Source: an uncultured Bacilli bacterium (GTDB taxonomy: Bacteria; Bacillota_I; Bacilli_A; RF39; UBA660). From it: DNA of 7,115 nucleotides. The translations under genes were made by a program, and so were the position numbers. Location: positions 1 through 7,115 of the forward strand of contig CANRDR010000083.1 of assembly GCA_947629425.1 (NCBI GenBank). Reading direction: 5' to 3'. Below the pieces are notes generated by a model, which searched no databases, had not been told where the DNA came from, and worked only from the letters and a program-made list of their open reading frames with translations. Below, one piece after another: positions 1 through 6,182 of this stretch. Every line of letters begins with the position of its first letter. Position 1 is the first letter of the stretch.

Positions 1-86
1 CTTAAGACACTTCCTATCCTAAGCATAATTTTATCATGTATTTCGAATTTTTACCCCGAAAAATTTTTTACACCCTTAAATAAAAA

Positions 87-106
87 CTAGATTTTATATA
101 ATCTAG
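87..106 (-). terminator. Intrinsic terminator of paralogue A gene
   Basis: Read on the minus strand, CTAGATT and AATCTAG pair as a 7-bp stem around a 6-nt loop, followed at once by five T (positions 86-82). It begins one base after the TAG stop codon. The terminator of the paralogous upstream gene has the same CTAGAT-type stem, so the two look like copies. Confidence 0.75.
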
Positions 107-107
107 C

Positions 108-1667
108 CTAATTTTTTAAATATTTTATTTTGTTTGTTTTTCTAATTAATATGTATGATGCTAAACCTAATATTATAGTTATTCCTAAATAAATAAATAT
201 TTTATCTAAAGTTTGTGGAACTGTTTCATTATGTTTTTTATATTCATCTACACTTTCTATATCTATAGTATTATCACTTGTTAATTTTAAATTTAAGTTA
301 ACTCCCTCTCCTTCTTTAAAATATAATATATCACCATCTATTTTAGTTTCTTCACCATTTTTTATTATTAAGTCTCTAGTTAATACTACATTTCCTTCTT
401 TATCTTTTACTACTAATTTATATACTCCTTCATATATTTTATCAAAATTAAAGTATCCATCTTTATCAGTTGTTCTAGAAAAATCATTTAACTCTATAGT
501 ATAACCTTTTACAACTTTATCATCTTTATCTTTTAATATACCTGATACTTTTGTTATTTTAGTATCTTCTACATTTAATAGTTCTGTTTTAGGCGTATCA
601 TTATATGTAATTATTAAATAATTTCCATTTTTTATTTCTTTATTGCTTACTTTTGTATCTTCTACATTTGAATATTCTTTAGAAATTGTTATATTATCTG
701 CATCAATATATTCTTTTATTAAATTCATATTATTATCATAAATACTTATTTCATTTATTCCATCGCTATCTTTATCAGTTCTTACAATTATAAATCCTTC
801 ATAATAATGTACATTAATTTCACTTTTTGATTTTAATATTGTAATATTACTTTTATCATCTTTAAGTTGTAAATTATAATTATCATCTGTTTTTGTTACA
901 TATAAGAATTTTGTTGTTCCATCACTATATAATGGTTCACTTTCTTTTAATTCTTCATCAAATTCCATAAATAAACTACCATCATAATTAAATATATATT
1001 CATTTGTTACTACATCATCTTTTGTAAGTACTATATTTAAAAATGCATCACTATATTCTGAAGAAATAATAAACATATCAAAATCATTTTCTTCATAATT
1101 TACATTTATACTATCTAATAATTCTTTTGCACTAAATGTTTTTATATGTTCAAATTCTCCTGCTGAAATATAAGAATTATATGCTAATATATAAAGTTCT
1201 TCTCCTACTTCACCTTTTAAATATATTTTTCCGTTTACTTCTAATGGATTTTCACTAATTATATTAATATCATTTGTATTTATAGTAGCTGAATAAGAAC
1301 CACGTGAATTACCTGATATATCATATGATGTTTTAGTAATTGTATTACTTTCAAAGTCATATTCATATTCAGAATAATCAAAATCTTTAAAATTTTCTTC
1401 TATAGTAGAATATTTAATATCACTTTCTATAGATTTTACTTTATCTTCTACAATTAATTCAAATAAATTATCTGTTGTTTCTGGATATGTATATAATTTA
1501 TTATTATAATTAAATAACTTTACTCCTATATTTTCTTCTGATTCAATATCAGTTTCAATAAAATTATATTTTTTACCTTCTATATATTTTGTTTCAGCAT
1601 TTGCACCAATTACACCCATACTTGCTACTACTAATCCTGTAGTTATTATTTTCTCTAATTTGTTCAT
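108..1667 (-). CDS. Sortase-anchored surface protein, paralogue A (VPQTL sorting motif)
   Basis: This is a 519-aa predicted cell-wall-anchored surface protein of unknown function. Residues 1-24 form a signal peptide with a likely cut after ANA. Residues 25-370 match no family I recognise; they look beta-rich and include DKDSDGINE (298-306), which resembles an EF-hand-type calcium loop. Residues about 372-442 look like a CarboxypepD_reg/Cna-B-type beta-sandwich (SGILKDKDDK at the start, then TTDKDGYFNF and EGVYKLVV). Near the C-terminus are VPQTLD (483-488), a hydrophobic segment (about 491-507) and a Lys/Arg-rich tail, which is the layout of a cell wall sorting signal. The fifth position is Leu rather than Gly or Asn. 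The start is fixed by the signal peptide and by AGGAG seven bases before ATG. It is a paralogue of the gene just upstream (1788-3386), and a divergent sortase lies beyond that. Ligand and role are unknown; an adhesin-like role is only a guess. Confidence 0.88.
   Translation of the reverse strand: MNKLEKIITTGLVVASMGVIGANAETKYIEGKKYNFIETDIESEENIGVKLFNYNNKLYTYPETTDNLFELIVEDKVKSIESDIKYSTIEENFKDFDYSEYEYDFESNTITKTSYDISGNSRGSYSATINTNDINIISENPLEVNGKIYLKGEVGEELYILAYNSYISAGEFEHIKTFSAKELLDSINVNYEENDFDMFIISSEYSDAFLNIVLTKDDVVTNEYIFNYDGSLFMEFDEELKESEPLYSDGTTKFLYVTKTDDNYNLQLKDDKSNITILKSKSEINVHYYEGFIIVRTDKDSDGINEISIYDNNMNLIKEYIDADNITISKEYSNVEDTKVSNKEIKNGNYLIITYNDTPKTELLNVEDTKITKVSGILKDKDDKVVKGYTIELNDFSRTTDKDGYFNFDKIYEGVYKLVVKDKEGNVVLTRDLIIKNGEETKIDGDILYFKEGEGVNLNLKLTSDNTIDIESVDEYKKHNETVPQTLDKIFIYLGITIILGLASYILIRKTNKIKYLKN
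241..305. repeat. Direct repeat shared by the two surface protein genes, 3' copy A
   Basis: These 65 bases match 1912-1976 with two mismatches. They encode the conserved stretch before the sorting signal. Together with the shared 5' blocks they are the segments where the paralogous genes could recombine. Confidence 0.85.
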
Positions 1668-1756
1668 AATACAACTCCTATTCTTATTTAAAGTTTAACA
1701 TTTACTTTTTTATTTTACAATATTATTACAATACTATTTACATTTATTTTGACAAA
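1668..1756 (-). promoter_or_regulatory. Promoter and 5' leader of paralogue A gene
   Basis: This 89-nt block is closely matched upstream of paralogue B (3387-3474). It opens with TTTGTCAAAATAAATGTAAA, shared exactly. It also shares ATATTGTAAAATAAAAAAGT in its middle, and TAAGAATAGGAGTT with the ribosome binding site AGGAG. A plausible sigma-A promoter is TTGTCA (1750-1755) with TGTAAT (1725-1730), but the 19-nt spacer is long. The second shared element lies downstream of that -10 box and is unexplained. The assignment of hexamers is tentative; the conservation itself is directly visible. Confidence 0.5.
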
Positions 1757-1767
1757 GTTTTACATTT

Positions 1768-1791
1768 AAAAACTAGATAATTTCTATCTAG
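1768..1791 (-). terminator. Intrinsic terminator of paralogue B gene
   Basis: On the minus strand CTAGATA (1791-1785) pairs with TATCTAG (1779-1773) around the loop GAAAT, followed by TTTTT. The stem includes the TAG stop codon (1790-1788), so the hairpin cannot fully form behind a ribosome that is still terminating. It lies upstream of the promoter block of paralogue A, so the two substrate genes are probably separate transcription units. Confidence 0.75.
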
Positions 1792-3386
1792 CTATTTAAT
1801 TTTTTATATTTTCTATTTATTATAAATAATAATATAGATAATATCATTAATCCTATTATTCCTATTATTGTTTTATCATATGTTTGTGGATTAATTTCAT
1901 TATGATTTTTATATTCATCTACACTTTCTATTTCTATAGTATTATCACTTGTTAATTTTAAATTTAAATTAACTCCATTTTCTTTAAAATATAATATATC
2001 TTCTTCTAATTTAATATCTTCACCATTTTTTACAGTTATGGTTTTAGTAAATATTACTTTTCCTTCTTTATCTTTTATTACTAGTGTATAAACACCTTCT
2101 TCTATATTTTCAAAGCTAAAATATCCATTTTTATCAGTAGTTGTTGTTAAATCATTTAATTCTACTTTATAATCTTCTAAAGTTTTTCCTTTACTATCTT
2201 TTAGTATTCCTGATATTTTTGTCTTTAATACTTCTTGGTTATCTTCATTATTTTCTTCTTTTTTATCACTTACTGTAAGCAATTCATTAGAAATTATTTG
2301 ATTATCATTATCATAAATTGTTATTAAATAATTGTCGTTTTGAATTTCTTTATATAATTTTGAATATTTAAAATCTTCTTCACTATTTTTTTCTTTCATT
2401 ATAGTTATATTTTTAGCATTAGAATAATCTTTAATTAATTTAAAATCATTGTTATATAATTGTATACCATTATTTTTAATGATAGTAAAGCCATTATTAA
2501 CTTCATAATTTATTGCATCATCTGTTTTTAATATAGTTTTGTCCTCTTCATCTTCAGTTAATATTAATTCACAATCAGTATCTTGTTCTTTACAAGTACT
2601 ATAAATAAATCTAACTTTTCCATTATTATATATTGGAACAACTCCATTAGATGTATTTAAAATTTCTTTTTTTAATGTCGTATATAAAGTACCATCTATA
2701 TTAAAAATATAAGTTTTTATAGTTGTTTCTTTTGTTTCTGTTTTTTCTTCCTGTACAGTTAACTCGATAAACGGATCTAAAGTATTAATATATTCTAAAG
2801 TATATATATTTCCATTCTTATATTCATAACCATCTTCTTTAATAGTATTTATTAAATCAGACATTTTAATAGTTTTTATAACTTTAGCAGGAGATGTTTG
2901 TAATTGATAAATGTATTGTTCTGTATCATTACCTGAATGTAAATATAGTTTATCATTGTTTAAATGATTATAAGCCATATATATATTATTAGTTACAATT
3001 ATATCATTTAAAGTTAATCTACCTAAACTGCCATATATTCCACTTGCTTTTGTACTTGATGATGAAATAACTAGATTACTATAATTATAGACGTCAATTA
3101 TTCCATTAGGATATACTTCATCAATAACTTCTTTATTGATATCAGTATCTTGTATTTTTACTTTATCATCATAGATTAATTCCGATAAATTGCCAGATGC
3201 CGCAGTTGGTTTAAATACATAATCTTTATTATTATATTTAACTAATCGTCCCAACTCATCTTTCACTTCAAATTCAGTAAATGTATAACTTTTATTTTCT
3301 ACATCAATTGTTTCTGCATTTGCACCAATTACACCCATACTTGCTACTACTAATCCTGTAGTTATTATTTTTCCTAACCTATTCAT
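1788..3386 (-). CDS. Sortase-anchored surface protein, paralogue B (NPQTY sorting motif)
   Basis: This 532-aa predicted cell-wall-anchored protein is a paralogue of the gene at 108-1667. The signal peptide (1-24) differs from the paralogue's at two residues only. The ectodomain (25-387) has diverged strongly and matches no family I recognise; it carries a lone cysteine pair, C265 and C272, that could form a disulfide. Residues about 390-458 form a CarboxypepD_reg/Cna-B-like domain (SGILKDSKGK, TTTDKNGYFSF, EGVYTLVI). The conserved stretch before the anchor (NLNLKLTSDNTIEIESVDEY) is nearly the same in both proteins. NPQTYD (499-504), a hydrophobic helix and a basic tail form the sorting signal; NPQT is the typical start of class B sortase substrates. 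The start is supported by AGGAG seven bases before ATG. The sortase is encoded next door and divergently, which suggests it is the dedicated anchoring enzyme. Function beyond surface display is unknown. Confidence 0.88.
   Translation of the reverse strand: MNRLGKIITTGLVVASMGVIGANAETIDVENKSYTFTEFEVKDELGRLVKYNNKDYVFKPTAASGNLSELIYDDKVKIQDTDINKEVIDEVYPNGIIDVYNYSNLVISSSSTKASGIYGSLGRLTLNDIIVTNNIYMAYNHLNNDKLYLHSGNDTEQYIYQLQTSPAKVIKTIKMSDLINTIKEDGYEYKNGNIYTLEYINTLDPFIELTVQEEKTETKETTIKTYIFNIDGTLYTTLKKEILNTSNGVVPIYNNGKVRFIYSTCKEQDTDCELILTEDEEDKTILKTDDAINYEVNNGFTIIKNNGIQLYNNDFKLIKDYSNAKNITIMKEKNSEEDFKYSKLYKEIQNDNYLITIYDNDNQIISNELLTVSDKKEENNEDNQEVLKTKISGILKDSKGKTLEDYKVELNDLTTTTDKNGYFSFENIEEGVYTLVIKDKEGKVIFTKTITVKNGEDIKLEEDILYFKENGVNLNLKLTSDNTIEIESVDEYKNHNEINPQTYDKTIIGIIGLMILSILLFIINRKYKKLNS
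1912..1976. repeat. Direct repeat shared by the two surface protein genes, 3' copy B
   Basis: This is the partner of 241-305, offset by 1671 bp, with two differences in 65 bases. The identity is much higher than in the ectodomain-coding regions of the two genes. Confidence 0.85.
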
Positions 3387-3474
3387 AATATAACTCCTAT
3401 TCTTATCTAAAGACTAACATATACTTTTTTATTTTACAATATATTAAATCTTTATTTACATTTATTTTGACAAA
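3387..3474 (-). promoter_or_regulatory. Promoter and 5' leader of paralogue B gene
   Basis: This is the counterpart of the block at 1668-1756. A possible sigma-A promoter is TTGTCA (3468-3473) with TTTAAT (3443-3448), spacer 19 nt. The -35 region sits in the near-palindrome TTTTGACAAAA, so a TTGACA also reads on the plus strand toward the sortase, but without a good -10 at the right distance there. AGGAG precedes the start by seven bases. Confidence 0.5.
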
Positions 3475-3508
3475 ATTTTACATTTTAATTTATTTATTTT
3501 TATCTCCA

Positions 3509-3535
3509 TGTTATACTTTTTATAAGATAAGAGTG
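3509..3535 (+). promoter_or_regulatory. Extended -10 promoter and start site of sortase gene
   Basis: TGTTATACT (3509-3517) is an extended -10 element (TG, one base, TATACT). It would start transcription near 3524 and give a leader of fewer than 20 nt. No good -35 stands 17 nt upstream. The ribosome binding site is weak: AAGAGTG (3529-3535) five bases before ATG. Confidence 0.55.
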
Positions 3536-3540
3536 ATTAT

Positions 3541-4524
3541 ATGAAAAAAGATAATGATATAGATATGCCTAAATTAGATAAAAATTATTTAAAAAATGAA
3601 TTAACTAAATTAGAAAAACTTAAACAAAATACAAATAATTTAATAAATAATATTAAACATACAGCAATATTAAATTTAAATGAATTAAAAAGCACTTTAA
3701 ATAATTTAAATACTAAAAAGAAAAAGAAAAAACATTTATTTATAACAATAGATATAATCATTATAATAATACTTATGATATTTTCATTCTTAACTATAGA
3801 AAATTTATTTCATAAAAAAGAAATAAAACAAACAGAATCTAATATTAACAAAATAGTAAAAATAACAGAAGTAACTACTGGTGAGGTAGTTAATGAACCT
3901 AATATTAATAATGAACCTAAAGAAAATATATATTGGAAATATTTAAATTATAGTATGTTAGATGTTAATTTAGAAGAATTAAAAACAATAAATAATGAAG
4001 TATCTGGTTGGATACAAGTAAATAATACTAATGTAAATTATCCATATGTATTACATAATGATAATTCTTATTATTTAAATCATCAATTAGATAAATCTTA
4101 TAATACTGCAGGATGGGTTTTTATGGATTATAGAAACAATCCTAATACTTATTTAAATAAACATACTATTTTATATGCACATGGTTTATATAATAAAGCA
4201 TTATTTGGCTCATTAAAAAATATATTAGATCCTAAATGGTATAATAATGAAGAAAATTTAGTTATTAAAACAGTTGATGAAACTAATTCTTATCTTTGGC
4301 AAATATTTAGTATATATAAAATAGAAAATACTAATGATTATATTCAAACTGATTTTATAGACGAACAAGATTTTAATGAATTTATTAATTTAATAAAAAA
4401 TAGAAGTATTAAAGATTTTAATACAACTATTAATAATGATGATAAAATATTAACTTTATCTACTTGTTATAATCATGATGTTAAATTAGTAATTCATGCT
4501 AAATTAATTAAAAAAACATACTAA
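3541..4524 (+). CDS. srtB: Class B sortase (membrane transpeptidase)
   Basis: This 327-aa sortase family enzyme is expected to cut surface proteins at their sorting motif and join them to peptidoglycan precursors outside the membrane. Residues 1-58 are a charged, Leu-periodic helical stretch, then six lysines (59-64), one membrane segment (about 66-86) and a linker. The catalytic domain runs from about 145 to the end. Class B features are GWIQV (156-160), NSYYLNH (175-181), GWVFMDYRNN (191-200), catalytic His214 in YAHG and catalytic Cys309 in TLSTC. The position that is Arg in the family pattern (R before LVVxAKL) is Lys315 in VKLVIHAKL, and no other Arg follows the Cys. This is unusual and may lower or alter activity. 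The N-terminal cytoplasmic extension is also longer than in usual SrtB, where the membrane anchor starts near residue 5. Neighbouring genes encode two (V/N)PQT proteins, its likely substrates. The gene name follows the family. Confidence 0.92.
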   Translation: MKKDNDIDMPKLDKNYLKNELTKLEKLKQNTNNLINNIKHTAILNLNELKSTLNNLNTKKKKKKHLFITIDIIIIIILMIFSFLTIENLFHKKEIKQTESNINKIVKITEVTTGEVVNEPNINNEPKENIYWKYLNYSMLDVNLEELKTINNEVSGWIQVNNTNVNYPYVLHNDNSYYLNHQLDKSYNTAGWVFMDYRNNPNTYLNKHTILYAHGLYNKALFGSLKNILDPKWYNNEENLVIKTVDETNSYLWQIFSIYKIENTNDYIQTDFIDEQDFNEFINLIKNRSIKDFNTTINNDDKILTLSTCYNHDVKLVIHAKLIKKTY

Positions 4525-4539
4525 AAATTATTTATAATA

Positions 4540-4570
4540 AAAAGAAGATAAATTCTTTTCGTGTTTTTTT
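4540..4570 (+). terminator. Candidate terminator after sortase gene
   Basis: AAAAGAA (4540-4546) can pair with TTCTTTT (4553-4559) around GATAAA, followed by CGTG and seven T (4564-4570). An alternative longer hairpin pairs GAAGATAAA (4544-4552) with TTTGTCTTC (4568-4576). Both stems are AT-rich and weak, so this is only a candidate. Confidence 0.35.
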
Positions 4571-4578
4571 GTCTTCAT

Positions 4579-4638
4579 GTTGCAACATTAAATAATACCG
4601 TAGTAGCATATCCTAGAGTTATTATTACAATATTGGAA
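4579..4638 (+). pseudogene. Inverted fragment of a serS motif-3 region
   Basis: Read on the plus strand, these 60 bases align without gaps to codons 380-399 of the intact serS, which lie on the minus strand at 4902-4961. By hand count 47 of 60 bases and 16 of 20 residues agree (VATLNNTVVAYPRVIITILE here). Six of the ten changed codons are silent, and the next residue is Asn, giving ILEN as in many SerRS where the intact copy has ILEQ. This suggests a relic of a separate serS that diverged while still coding, rather than fresh decay of a local copy. Similarity stops abruptly on both sides. The frame stays open to 4791, but the downstream part is low-complexity Phe/Lys-rich sequence and no convincing start or ribosome site exists, so it is not called as a gene. 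Confidence 0.7.
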
Positions 4639-4661
4639 AACACTATATATTTTTTTAAAAT

Positions 4662-4695
4662 AAAAAGTTTTTTTGTTGAAATGGAAAAACTTTTT
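4662..4695. terminator. Possible bidirectional terminator between sortase and serS
   Basis: AAAAAGTTTTT (4662-4672) and AAAAACTTTTT (4685-4695) are perfect inverted repeats, extended inward by three G-U pairs to a loop of about six bases. The hairpin is flanked by A on one side and T on the other on both strands, so it could stop transcripts of the sortase (plus) and of serS (minus). The stem has only one G-C pair plus wobbles, so strength is doubtful. It lies about 110 bases past the serS stop. Confidence 0.45.
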
Positions 4696-4744
4696 TATTT
4701 GATAAGTTTTTTTGATACAGTGGAAAAAAATTATTTTCTTATTT
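4667..4744. repeat. Two imperfect 39-bp tandem units
   Basis: GTTTTTTTG and TGGAAAAA recur at the same spacing in two adjacent 39-bp stretches beginning at 4667 and 4706. The rest of the unit is only loosely similar. The sequence is low-complexity, so chance similarity cannot be excluded. Confidence 0.35.
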
Positions 4745-4805
4745 ATTTCATCTTCATTGTATTTTTTTGCCACTCTTTTACAATTATATAAAAAAGAAAT
4801 TTAAA

Positions 4806-6098
4806 TTAATTATTCAAATTTCTTATAATCTTTTCTTGTCCACCCATATAAGGTCTTAGTACTTTTGGTATTGTTACACTTCCATCGCTTTGGTAATGTT
4901 GTTCTAAAATTGCGATAATTGCTCTAGGACTTGCGATTACTGTATTGTTTAATGTTGCTACGAATTTATTACCATTTTCTGTTTTCATTTTTATTCCTAA
5001 ACGTCTAGCTTGTGCATCACCTAATGTTGAACATGATCCTACTTCAAAATATTTTTTTTGTCTTGGACTCCATGCTTCAACATCACAAGATTTTACTTTT
5101 AAATCAGCTAAATCTCCACTACAACATTCTAAAGTTCTTACAGAAATATCCATACTTCTAAAGAATTCTACAGTATAACTCCACATTTTGTTATACCAAT
5201 CAGCCGCATCTTCTGGTTTACAAATTACAATCATTTCTTGTTTTTCAAATTGATGAACACGATATAATCCTCTTTCTTCTAATCCATGAGCACCTACTTC
5301 TTTTCTAAAGCAAGGTGAATATGAAGTCATTGCTATAGGTAATTCTTTTTCATCAATAAGTTGTCCTTTAAATTTACCTATCATTGAGTGTTCTGATGTA
5401 CCAATTAAATATAAATCTTCATTTTCAATTTTATACATCATATTTTCCATTTCACTAAATGACATAACACCATTTACTACATCACTTCTAATCATAAAAG
5501 GTGGAATGCAATATGTAAATCCTTTACTAATCATAAAATCTCTTGCATATGCAATAACTGCTTCATGTAATCTTGCAATATCACCTACTAAATAATAAAA
5601 TCCATTTCCACTAGTACGACCTGCACTATCTTTATCTAATCCATTAAATGACTCACAAATATCAGCATGATATGGAATTTCATAATCAGGTACAAATGGT
5701 TCTCCAAATCTTTCAATCTCTACATTTTCTAAATCACTTTTACCAATAGGTACACTATCATCAATCATTTGAGGTATTACCATCATTTTTTCTTTTAACT
5801 TTTCTGATAATTCAGTTTCTTCTTTTTCTATACTTACTAATTCTTCATTTATTTTTACAACTTTTTCTTTTTTAGCATTTGCTTCTTCTATTTTCTTTTC
5901 TCTAAATAATGTTCCAATTTCATCACTAGTAGTATTTCTATCTTGTCTTAATGTATCTCCTTTTTGTTTTAATTCTCTTATTTTTTCATCTAATTCTATT
6001 ACTTCATCTACTAAAGGTAATTTTTCATCTTGAAATTTCTTTTTTATATTTTCTTTTACTAATTCTTTATTTTCTCTAACAAATTTAATATCTAACAT
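4806..6098 (-). CDS. serS: Serine--tRNA ligase
   Basis: This cytoplasmic class II aminoacyl-tRNA synthetase charges tRNA-Ser (and the selenocysteine tRNA where present) with serine using ATP. At 430 aa it has full family length. Residues 1-110 form the N-terminal antiparallel coiled-coil arm that contacts the long variable arm of tRNA-Ser. The catalytic core follows: GTSEH (233-237, serine-binding TxE), motif 2 (FRKEVGAHG at 264-272 through RVHQFEKQE at 280-288), CCSGDLADLKVKSCDVEAW (325-343), FEVGSCS (351-357), and motif 3 (NNTVIASPRAIIAILE, 384-399, with invariant Arg392). The FRKE-GAHG and NNTVIASPR versions differ from the usual bacterial FRSEAGSAG and NGSGLAVGR and place it in the second bacterial SerRS subgroup I recall from clostridia. 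The start is supported by AAAGGA upstream and the normal MLDIKFVREN N-terminus. Expression is controlled by a T-box leader. It converges on the sortase gene. Confidence 0.98.
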   Translation of the reverse strand: MLDIKFVRENKELVKENIKKKFQDEKLPLVDEVIELDEKIRELKQKGDTLRQDRNTTSDEIGTLFREKKIEEANAKKEKVVKINEELVSIEKEETELSEKLKEKMMVIPQMIDDSVPIGKSDLENVEIERFGEPFVPDYEIPYHADICESFNGLDKDSAGRTSGNGFYYLVGDIARLHEAVIAYARDFMISKGFTYCIPPFMIRSDVVNGVMSFSEMENMMYKIENEDLYLIGTSEHSMIGKFKGQLIDEKELPIAMTSYSPCFRKEVGAHGLEERGLYRVHQFEKQEMIVICKPEDAADWYNKMWSYTVEFFRSMDISVRTLECCSGDLADLKVKSCDVEAWSPRQKKYFEVGSCSTLGDAQARRLGIKMKTENGNKFVATLNNTVIASPRAIIAILEQHYQSDGSVTIPKVLRPYMGGQEKIIRNLNN

Positions 6099-6133
6099 TA
6101 TATTTTTTCCTTTCTATTTTTTATTTATAAAAT

Positions 6134-6182
6134 AAAAAGACAGCACTAAGGAGTATATATTATATACGGTGCCATCCTTTTT
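6134..6182 (-). terminator. T-box terminator, mutually exclusive with antiterminator
   Basis: On the minus strand GGAUGGCAC (6177-6169) pairs with GUGCUGUC (6146-6139), including wobbles, and extends through A-U pairs into the T run at 6138-6134. It forms when tRNA-Ser is charged and stops transcription about 36 bases before the serS ATG (6098-6096). Confidence 0.88.

Noticed and set aside
46..69. AATTTTT/AAAAATT hairpin with a T run at the left edge
   Set aside because: Stem is entirely A-T and the loop is C-rich; no gene ending nearby can be seen, so a terminator call is not supported.
108..3386. Pilus backbone genes
   Set aside because: A Cna-B-like domain and a sortase are present, but there is no class C sortase, no pilin motif or E-box evident, and the anchoring enzyme is class B; simple wall anchoring fits better.
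3467..3495. TTGACA on the plus strand as -35 of the sortase gene
   Set aside because: The hexamer 17 bp downstream (TTATTT) is a poor -10, and the same bases recur upstream of paralogue A where no plus-strand gene follows. The extended -10 at 3509-3517 is better.
4667..4744. Repeats with about 39-bp period as a CRISPR remnant
   Set aside because: Only two degenerate low-complexity units, no spacer structure and no cas genes.
4588..4773. 61-codon open frame on the minus strand
   Set aside because: Runs through the AT-rich intergenic hairpins and the reverse of the serS fragment; no ribosome site and no recognisable domain.
4561..4791. 76-codon open frame on the plus strand beginning with GTG
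   Set aside because: No ribosome binding site; only the first third resembles SerRS and the rest is low-complexity Phe/Lys-rich sequence over hairpins and repeats. Treated as a pseudogene fragment plus terminator region.
4945..5178. 77-codon open frame antisense to serS
   Set aside because: Lies wholly inside the conserved SerRS catalytic core on the other strand; a shadow of that gene.
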